Below are positions 1 through 9,718 of a DNA stretch of 37,525 bases, piece after piece. The stretch's first letter is position 1. Every line of letters starts with the position of its first letter. The notes beneath the pieces are model-generated. The model saw nothing but the letters and a program-made list of their open reading frames with translations, was not told where the DNA came from and did not search any database. The DNA is from an uncultured Anaerolineales bacterium (lineage in GTDB: Bacteria; Chloroflexota; Anaerolineae; UBA4142), in assembly GCA_903825565.1 (NCBI GenBank), contig CAIKBD010000278.1, positions 1 through 37,525 of the forward strand, written 5' to 3'. The position numbers and the translations under genes are program-made.

Positions 1-1281
1 CACTTCGTTGCCGCGCAAGCTCGCCGCGCTGATGAACGCGCCGGCGGCGAACAGAAATGTGAGCGCGGGAATCGTGACCCAGCCCCACGCCAGTTTACGC
101 GCGCGCGCCAACACGAGGTAGTTGATTGGGCCCACGAGCAAAATATACGCCAGCAGCCAAATGCCCAACCCGCGCAGGGACGGCAAGGCGAGCGCCGGCA
201 AATTTTGTAGCGAGTACGCCAAGTTGCTAGCAAACATCGCGCGCGGCGACACATCCACCGGCGCGTCTGCCGGGTACGCCGCGCCGGGCGCGAGGAGTTT
301 TTCCCAAAAGCGCAACGCGCCCGCCCACGCGTCGAACGGACTTGCCGCAAGATCGAGCGCGCAGTAATCCACAAACCCTGTGCCCAGCACGTATTCGGCG
401 AGCCAGGTTTTGCCGTCCTGCGCGATCAGCGGCGCGCCCCCCGCGGCAAACGTAGCGGGAAAGGGACCAGGCACGCGAATGGTTTGCGCGGCGAATTTTT
501 CCAGCGCGTCAAGCGTGTTCACGTCGGTGGGCGCGGCGGCAATCTGAAATTCGGCTTGCCACTCCGCCGGCAAGCCGCTCAACGTGCGCGCCGCACTCGC
601 GCCGCCGCCGAGAATCAGCCGCCCGCCTTGCGCGACCCAGGTTTGCAACGCGCGGCGTTGGTCGGCGGAAAGTTCGCTCGTGTCGGTGTCCGTCACGATC
701 AACGCGTCGAGCGAGCGCAAGCCCTCGCCGCGCTCCGCAATGTCGGCGAGCGGGATCGGCAACACGACGACCGAGCGATTCGTTCGCACATTATTCGGAT
801 CGCTGGCGACCGCGGGCTGAGTTTGGAGCGTCATGCCGCGCAACGCGGTGAACGCGGCGCGGCGCGGCGCGATCACGCCGATCACGTAATTGACGTTGCG
901 CTCAACGACGACCGGCACAAATACGGTAGCAAGCGTTTGCGTGCCGGCTTGCAATTGCACGAGGATGCCTTGGGCGAACGAGGGCGGCTGGGTGTACAGG
1001 GTGACGCGTTTGCGCGCGCCAGCGGGCAATTCGACGGGGACACTGTAAAACGTTTGATTGCCGGCGGCGACAATATCCGCGCGAATTTCGGCGCGCACTG
1101 CCGCGCCTTCGTTGGCGAGCGTGACGCGCAACGGCAACCATTCGCCGTACTTGAAATGCCCGTCGTAATACGCGGCGACGCTCATCGTCACGCCCGCCGC
1201 GCGCGCGGCAGAGGTCAGCGTGATCGCGCACCACAACGCCGCGCCAATCGCCAGGAGGAATGAATGGGGTTTGCCAAACAT
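1..1281 (-). CDS. Partial large membrane/secreted protein of unknown function (C-terminus off the window)
   Basis: Open minus-strand frame from ATG at 1281 (MFGKPHSFLLAIGAALWCAITLTSAARAAGVTMSVAAYYDGHFKYGEWLPLRV...) to the window edge; signal-like N-terminus, segment ALIVTDTDTSELSADQRRALQTWVAQGGRLILGGG typical of glutamine-amidotransferase-like domains in such proteins, and a TM-like GIWLLAAYILLVGPINYLVLARA. Absent from the ORF track because it is open at the edge. Confidence 0.75.
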   Translation of the reverse strand, partial: MFGKPHSFLLAIGAALWCAITLTSAARAAGVTMSVAAYYDGHFKYGEWLPLRVTLANEGAAVRAEIRADIVAAGNQTFYSVPVELPAGARKRVTLYTQPPSFAQGILVQLQAGTQTLATVFVPVVVERNVNYVIGVIAPRRAAFTALRGMTLQTQPAVASDPNNVRTNRSVVVLPIPLADIAERGEGLRSLDALIVTDTDTSELSADQRRALQTWVAQGGRLILGGGASAARTLSGLPAEWQAEFQIAAAPTDVNTLDALEKFAAQTIRVPGPFPATFAAGGAPLIAQDGKTWLAEYVLGTGFVDYCALDLAASPFDAWAGALRFWEKLLAPGAAYPADAPVDVSPRAMFASNLAYSLQNLPALALPSLRGLGIWLLAYILLVGPINYLVLARARKLAWGWVTIPALTFLFAAGAFISAASLRGNEV

Positions 1282-1394
1282 ACGCTCGGTGTTTCCTTGC
1301 GCGCACGCTCGCGCCACACAAGCACGAACGCACGCGAAAAACGAACCCGCGCCGATGAAGGGATTTTACTCGCAAGCGGGCGATTGGTCAATCA

Positions 1395-1569
1395 GGGCTT
1401 TTCAAAAGTCAGGCGACCCTCATCCCAACCTTCTCTCTCAAAGGGAGAAGGGGTAAATTCCCTCGCCCCTATTGGGGAGAGGCGCTAGCGCGTCCGTAAC
1501 GCGGCGGGACGCCGCACGGATGTCGCGCGAGCGGGGTGAGGGGTGATGTCAAGCGACTTTTGAAAAGCC
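1395..1569. repeat. Candidate MITE-like/intergenic repeat with terminal inverted repeats
   Basis: GGCTTTTCAAAAGTC at 1396-1410 and its exact reverse complement GACTTTTGAAAAGCC at 1555-1569; non-coding interior. Confidence 0.4.
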
Positions 1570-1654
1570 GTGTTAGTCAATTGGCGCGCAAATCCGTCGC
1601 CTTAAAATTTTCATCCGGCGACGAATTCACTGCGCCGCAAAAGAAAATCTGTGC

Positions 1655-1660
1655 TATAAT
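1655..1660 (+). promoter_or_regulatory. Extended -10 promoter element upstream of dnaE
   Basis: TGCTATAAT (TGnTATAAT) at 1652-1660. Confidence 0.45.
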
Positions 1661-1755
1661 GCGGACGGTTGTGCGGCGACGCACCACCATTTTCTTGTCC
1701 CATCGTTCGGCGTCCGCGCCAGCTTGCGCGCCCATCACGCCTCGCGCATCTACCG

Positions 1756-1803
1756 TTCGTCATTCGCCATTCGCATTTGTCATTTGCTCATTGGTCATTC
1801 AAT
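1756..1803. repeat. Heptameric repeat tract upstream of dnaE
   Basis: TTCGTCA TTCGCCA TTCGCAT TTGTCAT TTGCTCA TTGGTCA TTCAATA: strict 7-bp period. Confidence 0.7.
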
Positions 1804-1813
1804 AGGTGTTGCC

Positions 1814-4800
1814 ATGTCTGATTTCGTGCATCTTCACGTCCACAGTGAATATAGTTTGCTCGACGGTTTGCCGCATCCAAAGGATCTCGTCGCGCGCGCG
1901 GCGGAACTGCAACAGCCCGCGCTCGCGCTCACCGATCACGGCGCGATGTTTGCGACGATTGAATTTTACGATGCGTGCAAAGCCAAAGGCATCAAGCCGA
2001 TCATCGGCATCGAAGCGTATCTGGCGCGGCGCGGCATGAAAGACCGCGACGGCAAAGATGATCGTAGCTCGTACCATTTGTTGTTGCTCGCCGAAAATAA
2101 CGTGGGCTATCAAAATTTGTTGAAACTCGTTTCGGCGGCGGAACTCGAAGGATTTTACTATTACCCGCGCATGGACAACGAGTTGCTCGCCCGGCACAGC
2201 GAGGGCTTGATCTGTACGACCGGCTGTCCGTCGGGCCAAGTGCCGCGACTGTGGCACGACGGCAGAAAAGACGAAGCGCGCAAATGGCTCGGCTGGTACA
2301 AAGAAGTTTTCAAGGATCGCTTTTACGTCGAACTGCAAGAGCACGGCATCGCCGAGTTTGCCGGGATGAATCGCGAGCTGATTGAACTGGCACGCGAATT
2401 TGATCTGCCGCTGATCGCCACGAACGACGCGCATTATATCCGCTCCGAGGATGCGCCCGCGCAAGACGTATTGCTCTGCATTCAGACCGGCACGACGATC
2501 ACCGACGGCAAGCGAATGCGGATGGACGGCGCAGACTATTACCTGAAATCGTCCGACGAGATGCGCGCGATTTGGCGCGAGGTGCCGCACGCCATCGCCA
2601 ACACCCTTTCCATTGCCGAGCGGTGCAATGTGAACCTCGATTTCAAGGGCTTTCACTTGCCGGTGTTTCCGCTACCCGACGGCTTTACACCCCAAACGTA
2701 CCTGTTGCATTTGTGCGAGCAGGGCTTTCAAAAACATTTTCCAAACGGCAACCTAGCCGCGCGCGAACGACTCGAATACGAATTGGGCGTCATTCACCAG
2801 ATGGGGTTCGATACCTACTTTTTGATCGTGTGGGACTTGATTCGGTTCGCGCGCGAGGCGAACATTTGGTACAACGTGCGCGGCTCCGCCGCCGGCTCGA
2901 TGGCGGCGTACTGCGCCGGCATCACCAACCTCGATCCGCTCGAGCATCGTTTGATCTTTGAGCGGTTTCTCAACCCCGGACGCGTGACGATGCCGGACAT
3001 TGATCTCGACTTTCAGGATGATCGCCGCGCAGAACTGATCGAGTACACCGTGCGCAAGTACGGCAAGGACAACGTCGCGCAGATCATCACATTCGGCACG
3101 CTCGGCGCGAAAGCGGCGATCCGCGATGTGGGGCGCGCGCTCGATTATCCGCTCAATGAAGTGGATCGCGTTGCCAAAATGATCCCGACGGGACCCAACG
3201 TCAAACTGGGCGACGTGTTGGAAAATGTCGCCGAGTTCAAAGACGCGTACGAATCGAGCGATTACATCCGCCGCCTGATCGATCACGCGCGCTTGCTCGA
3301 AGGCGTCGCGCGCAACGCCGGCACACACGCGGCGGGCGTCGTCGTCGCGGATCGCCCCATCGTCGAGTATGCGCCCCTGCATCGCCCGACCAAAGGCGAC
3401 AGCGCGGGCGGCTTTCCCGTCGTGCAATTCGAAATGAATCACTTGGAGCGCGTCGGCTTGCTCAAAATGGATTACCTGGGGCTGGCGTCGCTCACCGTGA
3501 TGCGGCGCGCGTGCGAGTTGATCGCGCAACGGCACGGCAAACATTTCGATTTGAGCAATATTCCGGTCGAAGACCCCAAAGCGTTTGACTTGTTCGCGCG
3601 CGGCGACGTAACCGGCGTCTTTCAGGTGGAAGGCGCGGGGCTACGCAAAATGTTGCAACAGATGAAGCCGACCAAGTTCGCGCACATTGTCGCCGGCATT
3701 TCGCTGTATCGCCCGGGTCCGATGGCGTACATCCCCGATTACATCAGCCGCTTGCACGGCGAGCAAAAAATCGAATATCGCCATCCCAAATTGGAAACCG
3801 TGCTCGAAGAAACGTTCGGGATCATTGTGTATCAAGAACAGATCATTCAAGCGGCGGTCACGCTCGCGGGCTATAAACCCGGCGAAGCAGACGAAATCCG
3901 CAAAGCGGTCGGCAAAAAGATCAAGGAAAAGATCGAAGCGCACCGCGAAAAATTCGTCAAGGGGTCGGTGGCGAACGGCATTGACAAGGCGATTGCCGAA
4001 GCGATTTACGGCGACATTGAATTTTTTGCGCGGTACGGGTTCAACAAATGTTTGACCGCTGACACGCGCATCGTGGATGCGGACACGGGGCAGTGGCTGA
4101 CGATTGGCGAATTATTTGCACGCCAAGCCACTTGCATGACGCCTTCACTCGAAGCGGATCTCCGCGTCGCGCCGCGCGCAATCTCCGCCGTTCAGGCGAA
4201 CGGGCGCAAACCGGTGTTCCGCCTTCGCACCCGGAGCGGACGTGAAATTCGCGCGACGGCAAATCATCCCTTCCGAACCTGGGAAGGGTGGACACACCTA
4301 GACGATTTGCGACCGGGCGATTTGATTGCTGCGCCGCGGCACATTCCGTACACGCCGTCCACCCATCTAAGCGACGCAGAATTGGTCGTGCTTGCCGCCG
4401 CGCTCACCGAGGGAAATTTGTGTCACCCTCACTCGTACTACGTGTACGCCAAAGACGAAGCCTATCTCGCAGATTACATCGCGCATCTGGAACGTTTCGC
4501 CAACACGGTGGCAGTGATTGATCGTTCCAAATCCGCCGCCGCCGTGTACGCGAAACGCGTCAACCGGTTGCGCCCCAGCGCCGCCGTCGAGTTCATTCAA
4601 AACGCGGGCTTGCATTATAAAAAGGCAATCGAAAAAAAAATTCCCGCCGTTGTATTTGGTTTGCCCATCCAGCAGTTGCAATTCTTTCTCGGGCGATTGT
4701 GGAGCGCGGACGGGTGCGTGCACCCCAAGACCCGCGCGATCTATTACGCGACCTCGTCCCGTGAGTTAGCGCGCGGATTGCACCATCTGCTTTTACGGCT

Positions 4801-6883
4801 TGGCCTTGGCGCAACGCTCCACACAAAACGCTTCAAGTATCGTAATTCATTCCGCCCAGGATACACGCTGAACTTGTTGGGCGGGCGCGATGCCGCGCGC
4901 CGATTTGCGGAACGCGTCGGCCCTTATCTCGTGGGACACACGCGCGAAAATCTTGCGACACTCTTGGCAGATTATGAAGCTGTCCCGGTGAATCGCGCGC
5001 GCGGCACTGTCGAGATTGTCCCGGCGCAAGTCCAAACGCTCATTCGCGCCGAGATGGTCAAGCAAGAATTGACGCCCACGCGCTTTAGCCAATATTTTAC
5101 CGGCGCTGAACGCTTACTTTACCAAGACAAGCACAAGCGCGGCTTGCGGCGCGACACGCTCGCCGACATTGCGTCTGCGCTTGCCGCTCCAACTTTGCGC
5201 GCACACGCCGAGTCGGATATTTTCTGGGACGAAGTGATTGCCATCGAACCGGATGGCGTCGAGGAAACCTATGACCTCACGGTTCCCGGAACGCACAATT
5301 TTGTGGCAAACGATCTGATCGTTCACAACTCACACGCCGCCAACTACGCCGTGCTCACTTGTCAGACCGCGTACCTCAAAGCGTACTATCCCATCGAGTA
5401 CGCCACCGCGCTGTTGATCAACGACACCGGCAACGCGGAAAAGATCGGAATGCTTGTCGGCGAGGTGCGGCGCATGGGCGTTGACCTTGTGCCGCCCGAT
5501 GTGAACACGGGTGACGTGAATTTTCAGATCGCGGCGACCAACCAGGCGATTCACTTTGGGTTGAGCGCGATCAAGAATGTGAGCGCGAACGCGGTGCAGG
5601 TGATCGTGGACGCGCGCAAAAAAGGGGGCGCGTTCAAATCGCTCGACGATTTTTGTCGCCGCGTAGATTTGCGGCTCGTCAATCGTCGCGTGCTCGAATC
5701 GCTGATCAAAGCCGGCGCGCTGGACCAGTTCGGGCGGCGGGCGCAGTTGCTCAAAGTGTTGGATCGCATGATGGCGGCGAGCCAAGCGGCGCACCAAGCG
5801 AGCGACCGCGGTCAACTTTCAATGTTCGGCGCGGTTGCCGCCGCGCCCGGTTTGAGCGCGGACACATTCGGCACGTTGCCGGATGAGCCGGAAATTCCGA
5901 ACCGCGACAAACTCGCGGCGGAAAAAGAATTGACCGGCGCGTACTTTTCGGACAACCCGTTGATGCGCCTCGCCAAGAGCGCGCGCCGCAACGTGACGCA
6001 TCTCGTCAGCCAGCTCGACGAATCGCTGGCGAAGCAAAGCGTCACGCTCGCCGGCGTCGTCACGGCGGCACGCGTCATCACGACGAAAAAGGGCGACCCG
6101 ATGGCGTTCGTCGCGCTCGAAGACCCGACCGGCACGACCGAGATCACCGTCTTTCCCAAAGTGTTTGAACGCACGCGCGATCTGTGGACTGTCGAAACGT
6201 TGACACTCGTGCGCGGCAAGGTGGAATTACGCGAAGGCAAACTCCAAGTGTTGTGCGATTCCGCCGAAGAGTACGTGCTGGAAGACAACCCGGAAGACGC
6301 GATTCCTTTCAATCGGCACACACCGGCAACCCAGTATGCGATGCCGGACGCGGAAGAAGTTGCACAGATCGAAAATCTGCCGCCGGATGAATTTGCGGAT
6401 ATGCCACCGCCCCCGCCGGAACCGCCGGACGAGATCAGTGAACAGTGGACAGTGAGTAGTGAGCAGACTGGCGCGGCGAATGGTGCGGTTGCGCCGCCGG
6501 CAAAAACGAATGGCAACGGGCACGCGCCGGCGAAACCGAACGGGAACGGGAATGGCAACGGGCACGCCAAACCGGCACACGCACCCGCGCCACCCCGCGC
6601 GGAGCCGACACGCGTGGCGGAAACGCCCGCGCGGTACGGTCCGCCGAAACACCTCCGCATCTTTTTCACGCGCACGAACGATCAGGACGAGGACTTGCGC
6701 CGCATGCGCGAACTGCTGTCGCTGTTGGCGAGCGTGGACGGGCGCGACCGGTTCACGTTTTATGTGCGGAATCCGCAAGGGATCGTTCAACTCGATTTCC
6801 CGAATCACTCGACGAATTACGGCGCGTTGCAAGGCGTGTTGGATCAAACGGTGAGCGAGTGGGGATCGTTAGAAGTGCAGTAG
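1814..6883 (+). CDS. dnaE: DNA polymerase III alpha subunit with in-frame intein
   Basis: MSDFVHLHVHSEYSLLDGLPHPKDLV (PHP domain start), DIDLDFQDDRR, YRPGPMAYIPDYI, FNK...SHAANYAV; ends with an OB-like domain. The annotated 1724 start is probably too far upstream; ATG at 1814 fits conservation. Confidence 0.96.
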   Translation: MSDFVHLHVHSEYSLLDGLPHPKDLVARAAELQQPALALTDHGAMFATIEFYDACKAKGIKPIIGIEAYLARRGMKDRDGKDDRSSYHLLLLAENNVGYQNLLKLVSAAELEGFYYYPRMDNELLARHSEGLICTTGCPSGQVPRLWHDGRKDEARKWLGWYKEVFKDRFYVELQEHGIAEFAGMNRELIELAREFDLPLIATNDAHYIRSEDAPAQDVLLCIQTGTTITDGKRMRMDGADYYLKSSDEMRAIWREVPHAIANTLSIAERCNVNLDFKGFHLPVFPLPDGFTPQTYLLHLCEQGFQKHFPNGNLAARERLEYELGVIHQMGFDTYFLIVWDLIRFAREANIWYNVRGSAAGSMAAYCAGITNLDPLEHRLIFERFLNPGRVTMPDIDLDFQDDRRAELIEYTVRKYGKDNVAQIITFGTLGAKAAIRDVGRALDYPLNEVDRVAKMIPTGPNVKLGDVLENVAEFKDAYESSDYIRRLIDHARLLEGVARNAGTHAAGVVVADRPIVEYAPLHRPTKGDSAGGFPVVQFEMNHLERVGLLKMDYLGLASLTVMRRACELIAQRHGKHFDLSNIPVEDPKAFDLFARGDVTGVFQVEGAGLRKMLQQMKPTKFAHIVAGISLYRPGPMAYIPDYISRLHGEQKIEYRHPKLETVLEETFGIIVYQEQIIQAAVTLAGYKPGEADEIRKAVGKKIKEKIEAHREKFVKGSVANGIDKAIAEAIYGDIEFFARYGFNKCLTADTRIVDADTGQWLTIGELFARQATCMTPSLEADLRVAPRAISAVQANGRKPVFRLRTRSGREIRATANHPFRTWEGWTHLDDLRPGDLIAAPRHIPYTPSTHLSDAELVVLAAALTEGNLCHPHSYYVYAKDEAYLADYIAHLERFANTVAVIDRSKSAAAVYAKRVNRLRPSAAVEFIQNAGLHYKKAIEKKIPAVVFGLPIQQLQFFLGRLWSADGCVHPKTRAIYYATSSRELARGLHHLLLRLGLGATLHTKRFKYRNSFRPGYTLNLLGGRDAARRFAERVGPYLVGHTRENLATLLADYEAVPVNRARGTVEIVPAQVQTLIRAEMVKQELTPTRFSQYFTGAERLLYQDKHKRGLRRDTLADIASALAAPTLRAHAESDIFWDEVIAIEPDGVEETYDLTVPGTHNFVANDLIVHNSHAANYAVLTCQTAYLKAYYPIEYATALLINDTGNAEKIGMLVGEVRRMGVDLVPPDVNTGDVNFQIAATNQAIHFGLSAIKNVSANAVQVIVDARKKGGAFKSLDDFCRRVDLRLVNRRVLESLIKAGALDQFGRRAQLLKVLDRMMAASQAAHQASDRGQLSMFGAVAAAPGLSADTFGTLPDEPEIPNRDKLAAEKELTGAYFSDNPLMRLAKSARRNVTHLVSQLDESLAKQSVTLAGVVTAARVITTKKGDPMAFVALEDPTGTTEITVFPKVFERTRDLWTVETLTLVRGKVELREGKLQVLCDSAEEYVLEDNPEDAIPFNRHTPATQYAMPDAEEVAQIENLPPDEFADMPPPPPEPPDEISEQWTVSSEQTGAANGAVAPPAKTNGNGHAPAKPNGNGNGNGHAKPAHAPAPPRAEPTRVAETPARYGPPKHLRIFFTRTNDQDEDLRRMRELLSLLASVDGRDRFTFYVRNPQGIVQLDFPNHSTNYGALQGVLDQTVSEWGSLEVQ
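4049..5329 (+). other. Intein (427 aa) with LAGLIDADG-type homing endonuclease domain inside DnaE
   Basis: Starts with Cys1 (CLTADTRIVDADTG), block-B-like GREIRATANHPFRT, DOD-like ALTEGN and FFLGRLWSADGC motifs, block F/G VEETYDLTVPGTHNFVANDLIVHN followed by Ser+1 (SHAANYAV). Confidence 0.93.
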
Positions 6884-6884
6884 C

Positions 6885-6910
6885 AGTCAGTAGTCAGTAG
6901 TCAGTAGTCA
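6885..6910. repeat. Heptameric repeat tract (AGTCAGT)n after dnaE
   Basis: AGTCAGT AGTCAGT AGTCAGT AGTCA immediately after the dnaE stop codon. Confidence 0.7.
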
Positions 6911-6926
6911 GAAAGTAGAAGGCAGG

Positions 6927-6949
6927 AGGTCGCGCGCGAGACGCGACCT
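6927..6949 (+). terminator. Candidate dnaE terminator
   Basis: AGGTCGCG...CGCGACCT stem followed by TTCATTTTG. Confidence 0.6.
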
Positions 6950-6973
6950 TTCATTTTGCTTTAGCACAAATCC

Positions 6974-7001
6974 AAGGCGGGATACGTTCCCGCCTTTGTC
7001 T
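6974..7001 (+). terminator. Second hairpin/terminator in the dnaE-ftsY spacer
   Basis: AAGGCGGGA-TACGT-TCCCGCCTT followed by TGTCTTTTC; overlaps the probable ftsY -35. Confidence 0.6.
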
Positions 7002-7054
7002 TTTCTTTCGCATTGTGTATAATGCACGGCGCAAATTCATCACCGGGAAAACGC

Positions 7055-7975
7055 ATGTTTAATTTTCTAAAACGCAAAGAGCAAGTCAAAGAAGGACTGA
7101 CAAAAACGCGCACGTCGTTTCTGACCAAGCTCACGTCGCTGGTCGCCAAGAACGATGTCAACGAGGAATTTTGGAGCGGGCTGGAAGAGACGCTGATCGG
7201 CGCGGATGTCGGCGTCGAGACGACAATGGCACTTGTAGATAAACTGCGCGGGCGCGCAGACAAGGAGCGCGTGCGCCAAGCCGCGCAAGTTCAAGAGATG
7301 TTGAAAGAAGAATTGCTGGCGATCCTCCGCATTCAGAATTCGGATTTCGGAATTTCGAATGTTACGCCGCAAGTCATTCTGGTTGTCGGCGTGAACGGTT
7401 CGGGGAAAACGACGAGCATCGGCAAATTGACCAAGTATCTCAAAGCGCAAGACAAAAAAGTGACGCTCGCGGCGGGCGATACGTTTCGCGCGGCGGCGAT
7501 TGATCAGTTGAAAATTTGGGGACAACGCGTCGGCGTGGATGTCGTCGCGCATCAACCGGGCGCAGACCCGGGCGCGGTGGCGTATGACGCGTGGCAAGCC
7601 GCAAACGCGCGTCACGCGGATTATTTGATCGTAGACACGGCGGGGCGGCTACAAACCAAAATCAATTTGATGAAAGAGTTGGAAAAGATCGGGCGGGTGA
7701 TCAAAAAATGCGATGCAACCGCGCCGCACGAAACGTTGCTCGTGCTCGATGCCGTGACCGGGCAGAACGGTTTACAACAGGCACGCGAGTTCAAAAAAGC
7801 GACACCGCTCACCGGCTTGATCCTGACGAAACTCGACGGCACGGCAAAGGGCGGTATCGTGTTTGCGATTGCGAAAGAATTGCAAGTGCCGATCCAGTAC
7901 ATCGGCACGGGCGAAGGCATTGACGATTTCGCCGAGTTCGACGCGCAAGATTTTGTGGACGGATTGTTTGCATAA
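7055..7975 (+). CDS. ftsY: Signal recognition particle receptor FtsY
   Basis: MFNFLKRKEQVKEGLTKTRTSF..., VVGVNGSGKTTSIGKLT, AAGDTFRAAAIDQLKIW, DTAGRLQTKINLMKELEKI, TKLDGTAKGG, YIGTGEGIDDFAEFD. Confidence 0.97.
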   Translation: MFNFLKRKEQVKEGLTKTRTSFLTKLTSLVAKNDVNEEFWSGLEETLIGADVGVETTMALVDKLRGRADKERVRQAAQVQEMLKEELLAILRIQNSDFGISNVTPQVILVVGVNGSGKTTSIGKLTKYLKAQDKKVTLAAGDTFRAAAIDQLKIWGQRVGVDVVAHQPGADPGAVAYDAWQAANARHADYLIVDTAGRLQTKINLMKELEKIGRVIKKCDATAPHETLLVLDAVTGQNGLQQAREFKKATPLTGLILTKLDGTAKGGIVFAIAKELQVPIQYIGTGEGIDDFAEFDAQDFVDGLFA

Positions 7976-8043
7976 GGAGCGTCACCGACCGCCGCGCGAA
8001 ATTTCTGCGGGTAGCCGTCGGTGGTCAGCAGTCAATTGGAGAA

Positions 8044-9145
8044 ATGATGGAAGACCTCAAAGCCAAACTAACCGAATTGAACACGCGGCTCGCCACACTC
8101 CTGGAGCGTCTTTGACATTGCGGGCAAGGAAAAACGCGTCGGCGCGATGGAACACGCCACGGCGCAACCGGATTTTTGGAGCGATAACGCCGCCGCGCAA
8201 AAAGCGATGCGCGAGCTGACCGCGCTCAAAGACGAGACAACCACCTGGCGCACGCTGGCGAATCGCGCGCGCGACGCCGCCGACATGCACGAACTCGCGC
8301 TCGCGGAAAATCACGCCGAACTGATCGCCGAGATCGAGCGTGAAGCGACCGCGCTGGAAGCACAACTCGCCACGCTCGAATTTAATTTGCTCTTCGCCGG
8401 CGAATACGATCACAACGGCGCGATCCTCTCGCTTCATGCCGGCGCGGGCGGCACCGAATCCCAGGATTGGGCGGCGATGCTGTTACGCATGTTCCTGCGT
8501 TACGGCGATGCCAAAGAATATCGCACCGAAATTTTGGAAGAGATGGAAGGCGACGAGGCGGGGATCAAATCGGCGACGATCCAGTTCACCGGCGAGTACG
8601 CCTACGGGCGGCTGAAAGCCGAGCGCGGCGTCCATCGTCTCGTGCGGCTCTCGCCGTTCGACGCGAATCACCGGCGGCACACGTCGTTCGCGCTCGTCGA
8701 GGTGTACCCCGAAATTGACGACTCGGTGCAGATCGAGATCAAGCCGGAAGACATCAAGATCGACATTTATCATGCGTCGGGACATGGCGGGCAGAACGTG
8801 CAAAAAGTGGCGACCGCCGTGCGGCTCACACATACGCCGACCGGGATTATCGTGACGTGCCAGAATGAACGCTCGCAGTTGCAGAACAAGGACAACGCGT
8901 TGCGCGTTCTGCGGTCGCGCTTGGTCGAACTCGAAATCGAAAAGAAGGAGCAAGAGCGGTTGCGCCTCAAGGGGCACCACGTCGAAGCCGGCTGGGGCAA
9001 CCAAATTCGCTCGTACGTGTTGCACCCGTACCAAATGGTGAAGGATCATCGCACCGAGTACGAAACGGCGCGCACCGATCTGGTGCTCGACGGCGATCTC
9101 GACGCGTTCGTCGAAGCGTATTTGAAAAGTCTGGTGGGACAGTGA
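8044..9145 (+). CDS. prfB: Peptide chain release factor 2, with +1 programmed frameshift
   Basis: Upstream frame ATGATGGAAGACCTCAAAGCC...CTCGCCACACTCCTGGAGCGTCTT TGA C (TGA 8113-8115), continuing in +1 as LDIAGKEKRVGAMEHATAQPDFW...; GGAG lies 3 nt before CTT TGA C. Downstream HASGHGGQNVQKVATAVRLTH is the RF GGQ motif. Confidence 0.95.
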
Positions 9146-9173
9146 GGCAGTAGGACAGTGAATAGGAGCCACG

Positions 9174-9677
9174 ATGACGACGAGTGAATTGCAGCGACTC
9201 GTTCAGCAAGCGGACCAAATTGGCATTCGATTGGAAATTATCGGCGGCGCACAAGTCTGGGAAGCGTCTCCTGCCGCGCGGCATCAAGAAGCGTCTTTTC
9301 GGATTCAATCCTCCATCAAACCAATTGCACTGGGAACGGCGAAAGAGTGTGGATGCTTTCACCTTGCCGATGTGTTGATTCGCTTTCCCGATGACTCGCT
9401 CAAGCGGCCAGACATTGCGATCTTTTGTCGCCGCCCCAACGAGCAAGACGAAGCGATCACGCTGGTGCCCGAAGCGGTCGTCGAAATCATCAGCAAAGGT
9501 TCCGAGGCGAAGGACCTGGAACTCGCGCCGTACTTTTATCTCGCGCAAGGCGTGAAGGATGTCGTCATCTATGATCCGTTCACGCTGTTCGTGCTTCACG
9601 CGCGGCGCGACGGCAGAAAAAATTTCACGTCGCCGGTGACGATTCAGTTCGAGTGCGGGTGTCAATGCGAAGTGTAA
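9174..9677 (+). CDS. Uma2 family (DUF820-like) putative PD-(D/E)XK nuclease-fold protein
   Basis: ADVLIRFPDDSLKRPDIAIFCRRP ... VPEAVVEIISKGSEAKDLELAPYFYLAQGVKDVVIYDP fits the Uma2 pattern. Confidence 0.8.
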   Translation: MTTSELQRLVQQADQIGIRLEIIGGAQVWEASPAARHQEASFRIQSSIKPIALGTAKECGCFHLADVLIRFPDDSLKRPDIAIFCRRPNEQDEAITLVPEAVVEIISKGSEAKDLELAPYFYLAQGVKDVVIYDPFTLFVLHARRDGRKNFTSPVTIQFECGCQCEV

Positions 9678-9682
9678 ACCAA

Positions 9683-9718
9683 GACCTGGAAGGTTTCCGA
9701 AATCTTCCAGGTCTTTTT
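9683..9718 (+). terminator. Bidirectional-looking intrinsic terminator between convergent genes
   Basis: GACCTGGAAG (9683-9692) / CTTCCAGGTC (9704-9713) followed by TTTTTC. Confidence 0.8.

Noticed and set aside
484-1263. 259-aa plus-strand ORF
   Set aside because: Opposite the minus-strand membrane/secreted protein frame that is open to the window edge; Arg-rich shadow frame.
1799-3544. Long minus-strand ORFs (285 and 263 aa) opposite dnaE
   Set aside because: Antisense to highly conserved DnaE sequence; typical codon-bias shadow frames.
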